Assembly (NCBI GenBank): GCA_963747005.1
Contig: CAVVDT010000001.1
Location: 1-45,888, forward strand
From: CAVVDT01 sp963747005
Lineage (GTDB): Bacteria; Pseudomonadota; Alphaproteobacteria; Rhizobiales; Aestuariivirgaceae
Length of the DNA stretch: 45,888 bases
Direction: 5' to 3'
Positions 1 to 8,618 of the stretch are shown here, one piece after another. Numbering within the stretch: the first letter of the stretch is position 1; every line of letters begins with the position of its first letter. The position numbers and the translations under genes were made by a program. Under the pieces are notes generated by a model. The model was not told where the DNA came from. It made no database searches and saw nothing but the letters and a program-made list of their open reading frames with translations.

Positions 1-683
1 TTGAATAGCCGTTCTTTGAGTCAGGGATGGTCACTGAGTGCCTTTCCCAATCGATATGGTCCCACCGCATCCCAAGGATTTCCCCGCGTCTCATGGCCGT
101 CTCAAGGGCAAACAGGATGATAGGAACCATCAAGGGATTTCGCCTCGACCTGGCTGCCTCAATGAGCCTGTCCAGTTCCCCCTCTCTCAGCCGTCTTTCC
201 CGCCTGTTGTCGATGGCCTTGAGCTTCACCCGGTCCAACGGGTTCTCCCTGATGGGCAATCCCCATTCGTCCCTTGCCACCTCGAACATGTTGTGGATGG
301 GCGACAGCTCCGTCTTGAGGGTCTTGGAGTGAACCACCTTGAGGCGTTCGTCCCTGTACCGGGCAAAGTCTGCCGGTGACAATTCGAGCAGGCTCTTTCG
401 GCATATCGGATGGCGGAGAAATGCATTCAGCCTCCATCTCTCGACCTCATGCCCACGCTTGTTAACGCTCACTTCATCCAGATATCGCTTCACCAAGTGG
501 CCAAGGGTGACGCTACTCAACTCTTTTGGGTTTGCTGGCAGTTCCAACCGATCGATCTGCACCTCCATTGCCGCGCCCATTGCTGAGCATCCTGCTTGTT
601 GGTGAGCGTCTTGGTGATGGTTGGGTGTCCACGCCTCTGACCTGAACGTGGTACTTGCCTTTGCGCTTACGGATGGTCGCCAT
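1..683 (-). pseudogene. Tyrosine-type site-specific integrase, N-terminal part, frameshifted and cut by window edge
   Basis: Phage/ICE-type tyrosine recombinase that would integrate a mobile element at the adjacent tRNA. Read on the minus strand, the protein starts MATIRKRKGKYHVQV at 683 and continues through an SAM-like core-binding domain to the first catalytic box, ETAMRRGEILGMRWDHID, whose Arg (in MRRGE) is the first active-site residue. The remaining catalytic His, Arg and Tyr lie beyond the left edge. Two single-base losses break the frame, near 632-637 (after VQVR) and near 571-575 (after QQWAR); across each the other frame continues the same family sequence. The start lies 108 bases from the tRNA-Val 3' end and the gene reads away from it, the usual arrangement for a tRNA-targeting element. 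The breaks could be real decay or consensus error. Confidence 0.85.
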
Positions 684-790
684 AGCCCGTATTCCCCTTG
701 CCGTGTGCCACAGGTGTGCCAAGGCGATTGATTGGGGAATGTCTAGCGAGGTTAGGCGTCAGCTAAGGTATTGTTTTTATTGAGAGAAAC

Positions 791-866
791 TGGTGGGCGG
801 CACTGGACTCGAACCAGTGACCCCTGCGATGTGAACACAGTGCTCTACCAGCTGAGCTAGCCGCCC
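791..866 (-). tRNA. tRNA-Val (CAC anticodon)
   Basis: The reverse complement folds as a complete 76-nt tRNA: acceptor stem GGGCGGC paired with GCCGCCC, D arm GCTC/GAGC, anticodon stem CTGTG/CGCAG with loop TTCACAT (anticodon CAC, reading GUG Val), T arm CTGG-TTCGAGT-CCAG, and an encoded 3' CCA. The integrase lies just beyond the 3' end, so this tRNA is the likely attachment site of the element to the left. Confidence 0.96.
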
Positions 867-965
867 TTGGGATCGGGGAGCGATATAGCGGCGCGACTCC
901 TTTGAAGTCAAGCGCCCGCTATGTGTCCGCTAGGTGGCGTACCGACGATGAAGGCCGGCGCAAAA

Positions 966-989
966 GGCCGGCCGCGGATGCGGCCGGCT
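966..989 (-). terminator. Rho-independent terminator of the small secreted protein gene
   Basis: A perfect 9-bp stem GCCGGCCGC/GCGGCCGGC with a 4-base loop, extendable by one G-U pair. On the minus strand it is followed by CTTTTG. It starts 15 bases after the stop codon of the gene ending at 1004. The T run is short, so efficiency is uncertain. Confidence 0.65.
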
Positions 990-1003
990 CGGGAGTTTGG
1001 CGA

Positions 1004-1269
1004 TCAGTCGGCCTTGAGGATGCCCTGCGCGATGGTGGCTGCGCTGCTGGCGGTCTCGAGATCGCCGCTCTCGCAGGCCGCCTTCAGGCTGTCGACGGCA
1101 TCTTTCGCCTGGCGAGGCCGTCGCCGGTGACGGCTGTATCCGCCAGGAGGCCATCCAGCGTCGTTGCCGTCTCATTGCACTGATCGACGGTGCTGATGGT
1201 CACGTCCTCTGCATGCACCACAGCCACACTCGCGACAAGTACGGCCGCGATCGCCAATGTGCGTATCAT
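1004..1269 (-). pseudogene. Small secreted protein of unknown function, one frameshift
   Basis: The start at 1269 gives MIRTLAIAAVLVASVAVVHA, a typical Sec signal peptide with a likely AHA/HAE cleavage site. A short mature part of roughly 65 residues follows, with two Cys (one near each end) and Ala/Asp-rich helices. The frame breaks near 1112 after GDGLA; in another frame it continues AKDAVDSLKAACESGDLE and ends QGILKAD at 1004, so one base appears to be missing. The intact protein would be about 87 residues, probably periplasmic. I do not recognise a family. It is divergent from the MFS gene and followed by a clear terminator, which supports it being a real gene. Confidence 0.6.
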
Positions 1270-1295
1270 TTTCGTTAGTCTCCATGGTTGTTCCT

Positions 1296-1309
1296 GTGCC
1301 ATATGGCAC
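1296..1309. promoter_or_regulatory. 14-bp perfect palindrome between divergent genes
   Basis: GTGCCATATGGCAC is a perfect 14-base palindrome in the 120-base gap between the small secreted protein gene (start 1269) and the MFS permease (start 1390). Its size and place suit a dimeric repressor site, but no regulator gene lies nearby, so the role is inferred. Confidence 0.35.
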
Positions 1310-1389
1310 GGCGTTTGGATTGCGTGCCGATTGCGGCGGATTGTGGCTGGAACGCTGGCCGCCAAATGGTGATGCTTAAATTTATTTGA

Positions 1390-2662
1390 ATGGACATCGA
1401 GCATGGACGCGCCGCAGTCGGGTGCCGGGCGATCGACCCCCTGGGCGCGGGTCTGACGGTGCTGGGCGCCGGCATCGCCATCGCCTTTCTGGTCGGCAAG
1501 GCGCCGGCGGCCCTGCCGGTGTTGCGCACCGACCTCTCGTTGTCGTTGTTCGAGGCCGGCCTCGTTGTTTCCATGTTCTCGCTGGTGGCGGCCATGGCCG
1601 GGGTCATGTTCGGCCTCGTGTCGGATCATTTCGGCCAGTTGCGGGTGGCGCTGGTGGGCTTTGGCCTGTCGCTCGCGGCCGGGCTCGGTGGCGCTGCGAT
1701 ATCCAGTCCCACGGCCCTCATTGCCTCGCGCGCCGGCGAGGGCGTCGGCTTCTTCCTCGTTTCGGTATCGCTGCCACCCTTGATGATGCAGCTGTCGGGC
1801 GAGCGCCATCGCCACACGGTCATGGGGCTGTGGGGCACCTTCCTGCCCGCCGGCGCCGCCATGGTGCTGCTGGCGGGGGGCAGCGCCATCGGCCTCATCG
1901 GCTGGCGCGGCTTGTGGGTGGCCTTGTCGGTGCTTTATGTGCCGGTGATGCTGGCGCTGTGGTGGGCGGCCCCCAAGGCGAGCCTCAAGGGCGTGCGCAG
2001 CGAGCCGGCGCAGGCGACGCTGGGCCGGCGGCTCAAGGATGTGACCCACGCCCCGGGGCCGCTTCTCATGACCGCGACGTTCGGCTGCTATTCGGCGCAA
2101 TACCTGGCGGTGACGGCCTTGGTGCCGCTCATCCTGGTCGACGCGCGCACTGGAGTGTCGCCGCCGCCGCCGCCGCCGGCGCGTTGGTGATATTTGCCAA
2201 CATCACCGGCAACATTGCCGCCGGCCTGTTGCTCGATCGCGGGGTGTTGAGGGTGCGGCTCCTGCAGGTGGCCGCGCTGGCCCTTGCGGTCGGCTCCAGC
2301 CTGTTGATGATCGAGGCCCTGCCGGTGCCCCTGCGCATCGCCGGCGCCGTCATTTTCTCGGCATTCGGCGGCCTGATCCCCGGTTCACTGTTCGCCGCCG
2401 TGGCGCGCCATTCACCGTCGCCACGGCATCGCGCGACCGTCAACGGGCTGATGTTCCAGGGCGTGGCGAGCGGCCAGCTTATTGGTCCGGCCGTCACCAC
2501 CTTCATCGTCGGCGGGCCGGCACCTGGACGGCCGCGCTCTATTACCTCGTGCCCATGGCGGGCCTGTCGATGCTGGCGGCGACCTTGCTGGGGCGGCTCG
2601 AAGCGGTTCAGGACCGCGCCGCCAGCCGCCCCGAGATCAGCCCCCAGACTTCGTCGAAGTGA
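1390..2662 (+). pseudogene. MFS permease (CynX/cyanate-permease-like), two frameshifts
   Basis: Major facilitator superfamily inner-membrane transporter; substrate unknown. The first 250 or so residues read cleanly from ATG 1390 with six hydrophobic segments and a loop 2-3 motif (GLVSDHFGQLR) in the usual place for MFS motif A. The frame breaks near 2150, where a GCC repeat follows ARTG; the other frame continues VIFANITGNIAAGLLLDRG with the second set of six segments. A second break near 2519 shifts to TWTAALYYLVPMAG and the stop at 2660-2662. Total length would be about 424 residues, normal for MFS. No good ribosome-binding site is seen before 1390. The 3' end overlaps the convergent gph gene by 55 bases. 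The shifts may be sequence errors, since both halves keep family sequence. Confidence 0.75.
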
Positions 2663-3282
2663 TCGACGATGTGGTCGGGTGAAAAGCCGGCGATCGGCCG
2701 GTCGGTATAGCCGAAGCTCACCGCGATGATCGCCACGCCGGCGGCCCGGGCGGTCGAGATGTCGGTCTCGCTGTCGCCGATCATCAAGGTCTCGTCCGCC
2801 TCCAGGCCGAGCCGCCAGCAGGCCTCAAGATAGGGGCGGGATCGGGCTTGCCGATGCCGATGGTGTCGGGGCCGACGATCACCGGAAAGTCTTCTGCCAG
2901 CCCCATGGCGGCGATCAGGCTTATCGACATGGCCTCCAGCTTGTTGGTGCATACCGCCAGTGCGAACCTGAGCCACGGCAACGGGCGATGAGTCCGGCGA
3001 CGCCGGGGAACAGCCGGCTCTCATCGGCAATGTGGTCGTGTAGTGATCAACGAAGCGCCTGAAGAGCGGCTCCAACCGTTCGGGCGGCAGCGGCGCCCCG
3101 GTGACGGCAAACCCGCGCTCGATGACCCGCCGCGCCCCCTGGCCCACCATGGCGCGGATTTCGTCCAGGGTGACCGCCCGGCGGCCCTCGCTGGCAAGCA
3201 CATGGTTGGTCGCCGCGGCTAGGTCCGGCGCGGTATCGACCAGGGTGCCGTCGAGATCGAATATCAGGCCCTTGAGGCGCAT
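2608..3282 (-). pseudogene. gph: Phosphoglycolate phosphatase (HAD family), frameshifted
   Basis: HAD hydrolase that removes phosphate from 2-phosphoglycolate, a by-product of DNA repair and of oxygenase side reactions. The start at 3282 places HAD motif I at residues 6-14 (LIFDLDGTLVD), with both Asp intact. Motif III Lys appears in IGIGKPDPAP and motif IV in MIGDSETDISTARAAGV. At least three frame changes occur, near 3040, 2965 and 2830, with recognisable Gph sequence on both sides of each. An upstream in-frame ATG at 3375 is possible but precedes the family's usual start. The reconstructed length of about 225 residues is normal for Gph. It converges on and overlaps the MFS gene. Confidence 0.82.
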
Positions 3283-3532
3283 GGGGTTCGCCGTCCTCGT
3301 CAAATCTTTAATTCGCCACGTTGAATCGCTACATGAACAAGCTGAATCGAAGTGTGAGTTATTCCGCGTAACCAATTCATCGAACTCGACAAACCCCTAA
3401 TCGGTCCATGCGATCCCGGTGCCCGGCGTTTGTGATTCCCGGGACTATGGAGCCGATGCCGCTGCTGTGCTAAGACGCGGCCAAATTCCGGTGCCTCGGC
3501 GCCACCACCTCTGAGACAGGGAGTTCACCATA

Positions 3533-5008
3533 ATGGATATTCGCAAGGGCCAGTCGTTACGCGACAGCATCCGCGACAAGTCGCTGCTGCGCGAGGAATG
3601 CTACATCGACGGCAAGTGGGTCAAGGGTGCTGCCGTCATCGAGGTGACCAATCCGGCAACCGCCGAGGTGATCGCCACGGTCCCCAAACTCGGCAAGGCC
3701 GAAACCGCCGCTGCCGTCGCCGCGGCCGAGAAGGCGATGCCGGGCTGGGCGGGCAAGACCGCCAAGGAACGCTGCAACATCATGCGCAAGTGGTTCAACC
3801 TGATGATGGAGAACCAGGAGGACCTGGCCCGCATCATGACCGCCGAGCAGGGCAAGCCGCTGGCCGAGGCGCGCGGCGAGATCGCCTATGGCGCCTCCTT
3901 CATCGAGTTCTTCGCCGAAGAGGCCAAGCGCATCTATGGCGAGACCATCCCCACCCACAAGGCCGATGCCCGCATCGTCGTCATCCGCCAGCCGGTGGGC
4001 GTCGTGGCGGCCATCACCCCGTGGAACTTCCCCAATGCGATGATCACCAGGAAGGCCGGTCCGGCGCTGGCAGCGGGCTGTCCCGTCGTCATCAAGCCGG
4101 CCTCGGAGACGCCGCTGTCGGCATTGGCCCTGTGCGAGCTGGCCGAGCGGGCCGGCATCCCGGCCGGCATCATCAACGTGGTGACCGGCAAGGCGTCCGA
4201 GATCGGCGGCGAGCTCACCTCCAACCCGGTGGTCAAGATGCTCACCTTCACCGGCTCCACCGAGATCGGCAAGATGCTGATGGAGCAGTGCGCCAGGACG
4301 GTCAAGAAGGTCGGCATGGAACTGGGCGGCAATGCCCCGTTCATCGTCTTCGACGACGCCGACCTCGATGCCGCGGTGCTGGGTGCCATGGCGTCGAAGT
4401 ACCGCAACGCCGGCCAGACCTGCGTGTGCGCCAACCGGCTCTACGTGCAGGCGGGCGTCTATGACGCCTTCGCCGCCAAGCTTGCCGACGCGGTGAAGAA
4501 GCTGAAGGTCGGCGACGGCACCGAGGAGGGCATCACGACCGGCCCGCTCATCAACAGGGCGGGCGCCGAAAAGGTGAAGGAGCATATCGACGATGCCCTC
4601 GCCAAGGGCGCCAAGGTGGTGGTCGGCGGCAAGATGCTGGGCGGCAACTTCGTCGAGCCCACCATCCTGCGCGACGTCACCTCGGACATGAAGGTGACCC
4701 GCGAGGAGACTTTTGGCCCGCTCGCCCCGCTGTTCAGGTTCGAGACCGAGGAAGAGGTCATCAAGAAGGCCAACGACACCGAGTTCGGCCTTGCCTGCTA
4801 TTTCTATACCCGCGACATCGGCCGCGTGTGGCGCGTCGGCGAGGGTCTCGATTACGGCATCGTCGGCATCAACGAGGGCATCATCTCCACCGAGGTCGCC
4901 CCGTTCGGCGGCGTCAAGGAATCGGGGATAGGCCGCGAAGGCTCCAGCCACGGCATGGAGGAATTCGTCGAGCTCAAATACATGCTGATGGGTGGCCTGG
5001 CGAAGTGA
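3533..5008 (+). CDS. gabD: NAD(P)-dependent succinate-semialdehyde dehydrogenase
   Basis: Oxidises succinate semialdehyde to succinate, the last step of the GABA shunt, in the cytoplasm. The 491-residue protein has the full aldehyde dehydrogenase fold: TPWNFP with Asn165, FTGST at 239-243, general-base Glu263 in MELGGN and nucleophile Cys297 in GQTCVC. A second Cys at 299 matches the redox-switch pair of bacterial GabD. Its best fit is the GabD subgroup, although a related glutarate-semialdehyde dehydrogenase cannot be excluded. A good AGGGAG ribosome-binding site at 3518-3523 supports the ATG at 3533. The stop overlaps the GTG start of rpiA by four bases (GTGA), so the two are translationally coupled. 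Confidence 0.93.
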   Translation: MDIRKGQSLRDSIRDKSLLREECYIDGKWVKGAAVIEVTNPATAEVIATVPKLGKAETAAAVAAAEKAMPGWAGKTAKERCNIMRKWFNLMMENQEDLARIMTAEQGKPLAEARGEIAYGASFIEFFAEEAKRIYGETIPTHKADARIVVIRQPVGVVAAITPWNFPNAMITRKAGPALAAGCPVVIKPASETPLSALALCELAERAGIPAGIINVVTGKASEIGGELTSNPVVKMLTFTGSTEIGKMLMEQCARTVKKVGMELGGNAPFIVFDDADLDAAVLGAMASKYRNAGQTCVCANRLYVQAGVYDAFAAKLADAVKKLKVGDGTEEGITTGPLINRAGAEKVKEHIDDALAKGAKVVVGGKMLGGNFVEPTILRDVTSDMKVTREETFGPLAPLFRFETEEEVIKKANDTEFGLACYFYTRDIGRVWRVGEGLDYGIVGINEGIISTEVAPFGGVKESGIGREGSSHGMEEFVELKYMLMGGLAK

Positions 5009-5709
5009 CGCCGGACGACCAGAAGAAGCAAGCCGCTCATGCCGCCCTCGATCACGTCGAGGGCGGCATGCGCTTGGGGCTCGGCACCGGCTCGACGGCG
5101 GCGCATTTCGTCACCGGCCTGGGCGAACGGGTGAAGGCCGGGCTCGATGTCGTGTGCGTGCCGACGTCTGAAGCCACGCAGCGCCAGGCCGAAAACCTGG
5201 GCATTGCCCTCACCACGCTGGACGAAACCCCCGAGCTGGATTTGACGGTGGACGGCGCAGACGAACTGGACGCCAGCCTCGACCTCATCAAGGGCGGTGG
5301 CGGAGCCTTGCTGCGCGAGAAGATTGTCGCTTTTGCCTCGAAACGCATGATCGTCATCGCCGATCGCTCCAAGAAGGTCGAGGTGCTGGGTGCCTTTCCG
5401 CTGCCGGTCGAGGTGGTGCCCTTCGGCTGGCGCGCCACGGCCATGAAGCTCACCCAGGCCGCCCAATGGGCCGGCGTGACGGGCACCTTGTCGATGCGCA
5501 TGCGGGGCGACAAGCCCTTCGTCACCGACAACGGCAACCTCATCATCGACTGTGCCTTCGGGCGCATTCCCGAGGCAAGGAAGCTGGCGGCGGCTTTTTC
5601 CACCATCCCCGGCATCGTCGAATCGGGGCTTTTCATCGGCATGGCCTCCATGGCCATCATCGCCGGTCCCGACGGCATCGAGACATTGACCCGCCCCGCG
5701 AGCGCTTGA
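5005..5709 (+). CDS. rpiA: Ribose-5-phosphate isomerase A
   Basis: Interconverts ribose 5-phosphate and ribulose 5-phosphate in the non-oxidative pentose phosphate pathway. The 234-residue protein has the phosphate loop GLGTGST (25-31), the DGADE motif (83-87) and the catalytic Glu105 in LLREKIVAFASK, all in family order. A longer open frame extends upstream into gabD, but the family's N-terminus and the GTGA overlap with the gabD stop point to GTG 5005. It is followed after only three bases by gor, giving a gabD-rpiA-gor operon that joins semialdehyde oxidation, pentose supply (with NADPH) and glutathione recycling. Confidence 0.94.
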   Translation: MTPDDQKKQAAHAALDHVEGGMRLGLGTGSTAAHFVTGLGERVKAGLDVVCVPTSEATQRQAENLGIALTTLDETPELDLTVDGADELDASLDLIKGGGGALLREKIVAFASKRMIVIADRSKKVEVLGAFPLPVEVVPFGWRATAMKLTQAAQWAGVTGTLSMRMRGDKPFVTDNGNLIIDCAFGRIPEARKLAAAFSTIPGIVESGLFIGMASMAIIAGPDGIETLTRPASA

Positions 5710-5712
5710 TCC

Positions 5713-7080
5713 ATGACCACCTACGACTACGATCTCTTCGTCATCGGCGCCGGCTCCGGCGGCACCCGTGCTGCCCGCATCGCGGCCGGCTATGGCGCGA
5801 AAGTGGCCGTCGCCGAGGAATACCGCGTCGGCGGCACCTGCGTCATCCGCGGCTGCGTGCCCAAGAAGCTCCTCGTCTATGCCAGCCATTTCGCCGAAAG
5901 TTTTGAGGATTCGGTAGGCTTCGGCTGGACCACCAGGGGCGTTTCCTTCGACTGGAAGACCCTGATCGCCAACAAGGACACCGAGATCGACCGCCTCAGC
6001 GGCGTCTATGTCCGCAATCTCGAGGCAGCCGGCGTCGAGATCATCCATTCGCGTGCCGAACTGCGCGATGCCCATTCGCTGCGCATCGTCGCCGAAGACC
6101 GCCACGTGACGGCGAAACATATCCTCATCGCCACCGGCGGCCGCCCGCGGATGATCGACGACCTGCCCGGCATCGAACACGCCATCACCTCCAACGACGC
6201 CTTCCATCTCGACCGCCTGCCGCGCCGCATGGTGGTGGCCGGCGGCGGCTATATCGCGGTGGAATTCGCCTGCATCTTCCATGGCCTCGGGGTGGATACG
6301 ACGCTCATCTATCGCGGCGAGCAGATCCTGCGCGGCTTCGACGACGACATCCGCAACCACCTCGCCGCCGAGATGAGGAAGAAGGGCATCGACGTGGTGT
6401 GCGGGCAGGTGTTCACCCGCATCGAGGAAACGCCGGGCGGCCTGAAGGGCACGCTGACGGGCGGCGATGAGATCGAGGTCGACCGCATCATGTTCGCCAT
6501 CGGCCGCGATCCCTATACCACCGGCCTCGGCCTCGAACACGCCGGCGTCGAGACCACGGAGAACGGCGCCATCAGGGTCGATGCCTTCTCGAAAACCAAC
6601 ATCGACCACATCCATGCCGTCGGCGATGTCACCGACCGGGTGAACCTCACCCCCGTCGCCATCCGCGAGGGCCACGCCTTTGCCGACACGGTGTTCGGGG
6701 ATAAGCCGACCGCCGTCGACCACAAGACCATCGCCACGGCGGTGTTCGCCCAGCCGGAAGTGGGCACCGTCGGTCTGAGCGAGGCCGAGGCGCGGGCGGA
6801 AGGGCGCAAGCTCGACATCTACAAGTCCACCTTCAAACCCATGAAGCACACGCTTTCCGGCCGTGACGAAAAGATGCTGATGAAGCTCGTCGTCGATGCG
6901 GAATCTGACAAGGTGCTCGGCTGCCACATCGTCGGCCCCGACGCCGGCGAGATGGTGCAGCTTCTGGGCATCGCGGTGAAGATGGGCGCCACCAAGGCCG
7001 ACTTCGACGCCACCATGGCGGTGCACCCGACAGCCGCCGAAGAACTGGTCACCATGCGCCAGAAGTGGAAGGGCGCCTGA
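5713..7080 (+). CDS. gor: Glutathione-disulfide reductase
   Basis: FAD enzyme that reduces oxidised glutathione with NAD(P)H. The 455-residue length is typical. Seen in order: the FAD motif IGAGSGGTRAARIAA (11-25), the redox disulfide Cys43/Cys48 in GGTCVIRGCVPKK, the NAD(P)H motif GGGYIAVEFA (177-186) with Arg201 just after it as expected for NADPH binding, the FAD motif around HAVGDV, and the C-terminal HPTAAEE with the catalytic His-Glu pair. It is the last gene of the gabD-rpiA-gor run. A 169-base repeat element starts 12 bases after its stop and may end transcription there. Confidence 0.94.
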   Translation: MTTYDYDLFVIGAGSGGTRAARIAAGYGAKVAVAEEYRVGGTCVIRGCVPKKLLVYASHFAESFEDSVGFGWTTRGVSFDWKTLIANKDTEIDRLSGVYVRNLEAAGVEIIHSRAELRDAHSLRIVAEDRHVTAKHILIATGGRPRMIDDLPGIEHAITSNDAFHLDRLPRRMVVAGGGYIAVEFACIFHGLGVDTTLIYRGEQILRGFDDDIRNHLAAEMRKKGIDVVCGQVFTRIEETPGGLKGTLTGGDEIEVDRIMFAIGRDPYTTGLGLEHAGVETTENGAIRVDAFSKTNIDHIHAVGDVTDRVNLTPVAIREGHAFADTVFGDKPTAVDHKTIATAVFAQPEVGTVGLSEAEARAEGRKLDIYKSTFKPMKHTLSGRDEKMLMKLVVDAESDKVLGCHIVGPDAGEMVQLLGIAVKMGATKADFDATMAVHPTAAEELVTMRQKWKGA

Positions 7081-7092
7081 ACATGAAGAACA

Positions 7093-7261
7093 GCTCCCCT
7101 CCCCCTTGTGGGGAGGGGTCGGGGGTGGGGGTTCGCTCAGGAAAGCCCGAAGGTCCCTATGCCTGAACGGCGCTGGCTCTGCCGCGATGTCGTCGATGAT
7201 CGCTGGACTTTCATGCTTTTCGACCCCCACCCCTACCCCTCCCCACAAGGGGGAGGGGAGC
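7093..7261. repeat. Repeat family A, copy 1: about 170-bp element with long inverted ends
   Basis: Two near-perfect inverted ends of about 42 bases (7093-7135 and 7221-7261), each rich in CCCCTCCCC/GGGGAGGGG, flank a core of about 85 bases. Each end is itself a palindrome. It fills the gap between the convergent gor and amidohydrolase genes and could act as a two-way terminator. A homologous copy, inverted, lies at 11856-12026: the ends and two core blocks (GAAGGTCC and CTTTCATGC) agree while the rest of the core differs. Confidence 0.8.
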
Positions 7262-7267
7262 TATTCA

Positions 7268-8533
7268 TCACGCCCCGGCGAGCATCGTGGTGCAAGCCGT
7301 CAGCACCCGGGCGCCGGCGAGGCAATGGCGGGGTTCGGTCCATTCGGCGGGGTGATGCGACAGGCCGGCGCGGCAGGGAACGAAGATCATTCCCGCCGGA
7401 CATACCCTTGCTGCATAAAACGCATCGTGAAAGGCCCCCGAGGCGAGGCGTCGTGCCGGATGGCCGAGGTCCTTCGCGGCCCTTTCGATGGTGGCAATGA
7501 GGCTTTCGGGAAACGGTGCCGGGTCCATGAACAGGGTCGGCTCGATGCTTGCGGTGCACGGCGCGGCGGCGGCCTCGATGAGCGCGGCGATGCGCCCCAT
7601 CTTGTCATCCAGCAGGGCCCTGTCGGGATGGCGGAAGTCGATGCTGAAGACCACTCGCTCGGGGATGGTATTGGGGGAATTGGGCGTCACGTTGAAGCGC
7701 CCGACGGTAAAGCGCACCACGTCTTCGGGGTCGGCCATCAGGGCATTCAGGGCGGCAATCGCCCGGTGGGCGGCCTGCAGCGCATCGTGGCGGCCGGTCA
7801 TCGGCGTGGTGCCGGCGTGCGAGCCCTTGCCGGTGATCTCGACATTCATCCACCTGACCCCCTGGATACCGGTGACGGCGGCGATGTCGAGGTTTTCGGC
7901 CTCCAGCACCGGGCCCTGCTCGATATGCAGTTCGAGATAGCCATGAGCATCAAAGCGGCGGGGCCGGCGCGGCAGGTCGGGAGTGGCATCGATGGTGAGG
8001 TTGAGGGCATCGCCGAGCCGCACCCCGTCGGCACCGATGTCGCCGAGATAGTCTTCCAGCGCCATCGCCCCCGACCAGACCGAGGAGCCGGTGCAGGAGC
8101 GATCGAAGCGGCCGCCCTCCTCGTTGGTCCAGGCGACCACGTCGACGGGCCGCTGGGTGGCGATACCGGCGGCGTCGAGCGCGGTCAGCATCTCAAGTCC
8201 CGCCAGCACGCCGAGCGCGCCGTCGAACCTGCCGCCCGCCGGCTGGCTGTCCATGTGGCTGCCGGCGATCACCGGGGCGGCATCGGCGTCGCGCCCTCGC
8301 CGCCTGATCCACAGGTTGGCGGCGTCATCGACGCTTGCCTTGAAGCCGCGCCGTTCCGCTTCGCCGATCAGCCAGATGCGGGCCGCGATATCGGCATCGG
8401 AAAGGGCCTGGCGATCCACCCCGCCATCGGGGCGGGCGCCGAACTGGGCGAGGTGCATGAGGTCCTTCCACAGCCGTTCGCCGTCGACCGCGTCCGCCGC
8501 CTTCACCGCCGCCTGGCTGAGACCTGTCGTCAT
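7268..8533 (-). CDS. Zn-dependent hydrolase, N-carbamoyl-L-amino-acid hydrolase / allantoate amidohydrolase family (M20)
   Basis: Binuclear metalloenzyme that hydrolyses carbamoyl or ureido groups, releasing ammonia and carbon dioxide. The 421-residue protein shows all landmarks of the AmaB/HyuC/AllC family: metal ligands His93 (GSHMDSQ), Asp104 (GGRFDG), Glu138/139 (NEEGGRF) and His203 (LHIEQGP), the dimerisation-domain GSHAGTTPM loop, FSIDFRHPD, SGAFHDA and the C-terminal CRAGLSHHPAEW. The sequence does not settle the substrate. It is divergent from the DUF1989 gene with an 85-base shared promoter region. Families of both genes occur in ureide and guanidine breakdown, so a nitrogen-scavenging role is inferred. 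Its stop lies six bases from repeat copy A1. Confidence 0.9.
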   Translation of the reverse strand: MTTGLSQAAVKAADAVDGERLWKDLMHLAQFGARPDGGVDRQALSDADIAARIWLIGEAERRGFKASVDDAANLWIRRRGRDADAAPVIAGSHMDSQPAGGRFDGALGVLAGLEMLTALDAAGIATQRPVDVVAWTNEEGGRFDRSCTGSSVWSGAMALEDYLGDIGADGVRLGDALNLTIDATPDLPRRPRRFDAHGYLELHIEQGPVLEAENLDIAAVTGIQGVRWMNVEITGKGSHAGTTPMTGRHDALQAAHRAIAALNALMADPEDVVRFTVGRFNVTPNSPNTIPERVVFSIDFRHPDRALLDDKMGRIAALIEAAAAPCTASIEPTLFMDPAPFPESLIATIERAAKDLGHPARRLASGAFHDAFYAARVCPAGMIFVPCRAGLSHHPAEWTEPRHCLAGARVLTACTTMLAGA

Positions 8534-8618
8534 CGTCCCCCCCCCCGTTCCTTGCGCCCTTCGGCATTGCTATGGTCCGTCCCACTGCAACCGGATAACC
8601 CGCACAAAGGCAATCCCC

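Noticed and set aside
3283..3532. Possible small RNA or riboswitch in the 250-base gap before gabD
   Set aside because: I see a ribosome-binding site but no strong conserved structure or known motif; only weak short inverted repeats.
4852..7248. 798-codon open frame on the minus strand opposite rpiA and gor
   Set aside because: It mirrors the codon bias of three well-supported plus-strand genes and has no recognisable domain; its start lies inside the GC-rich repeat.
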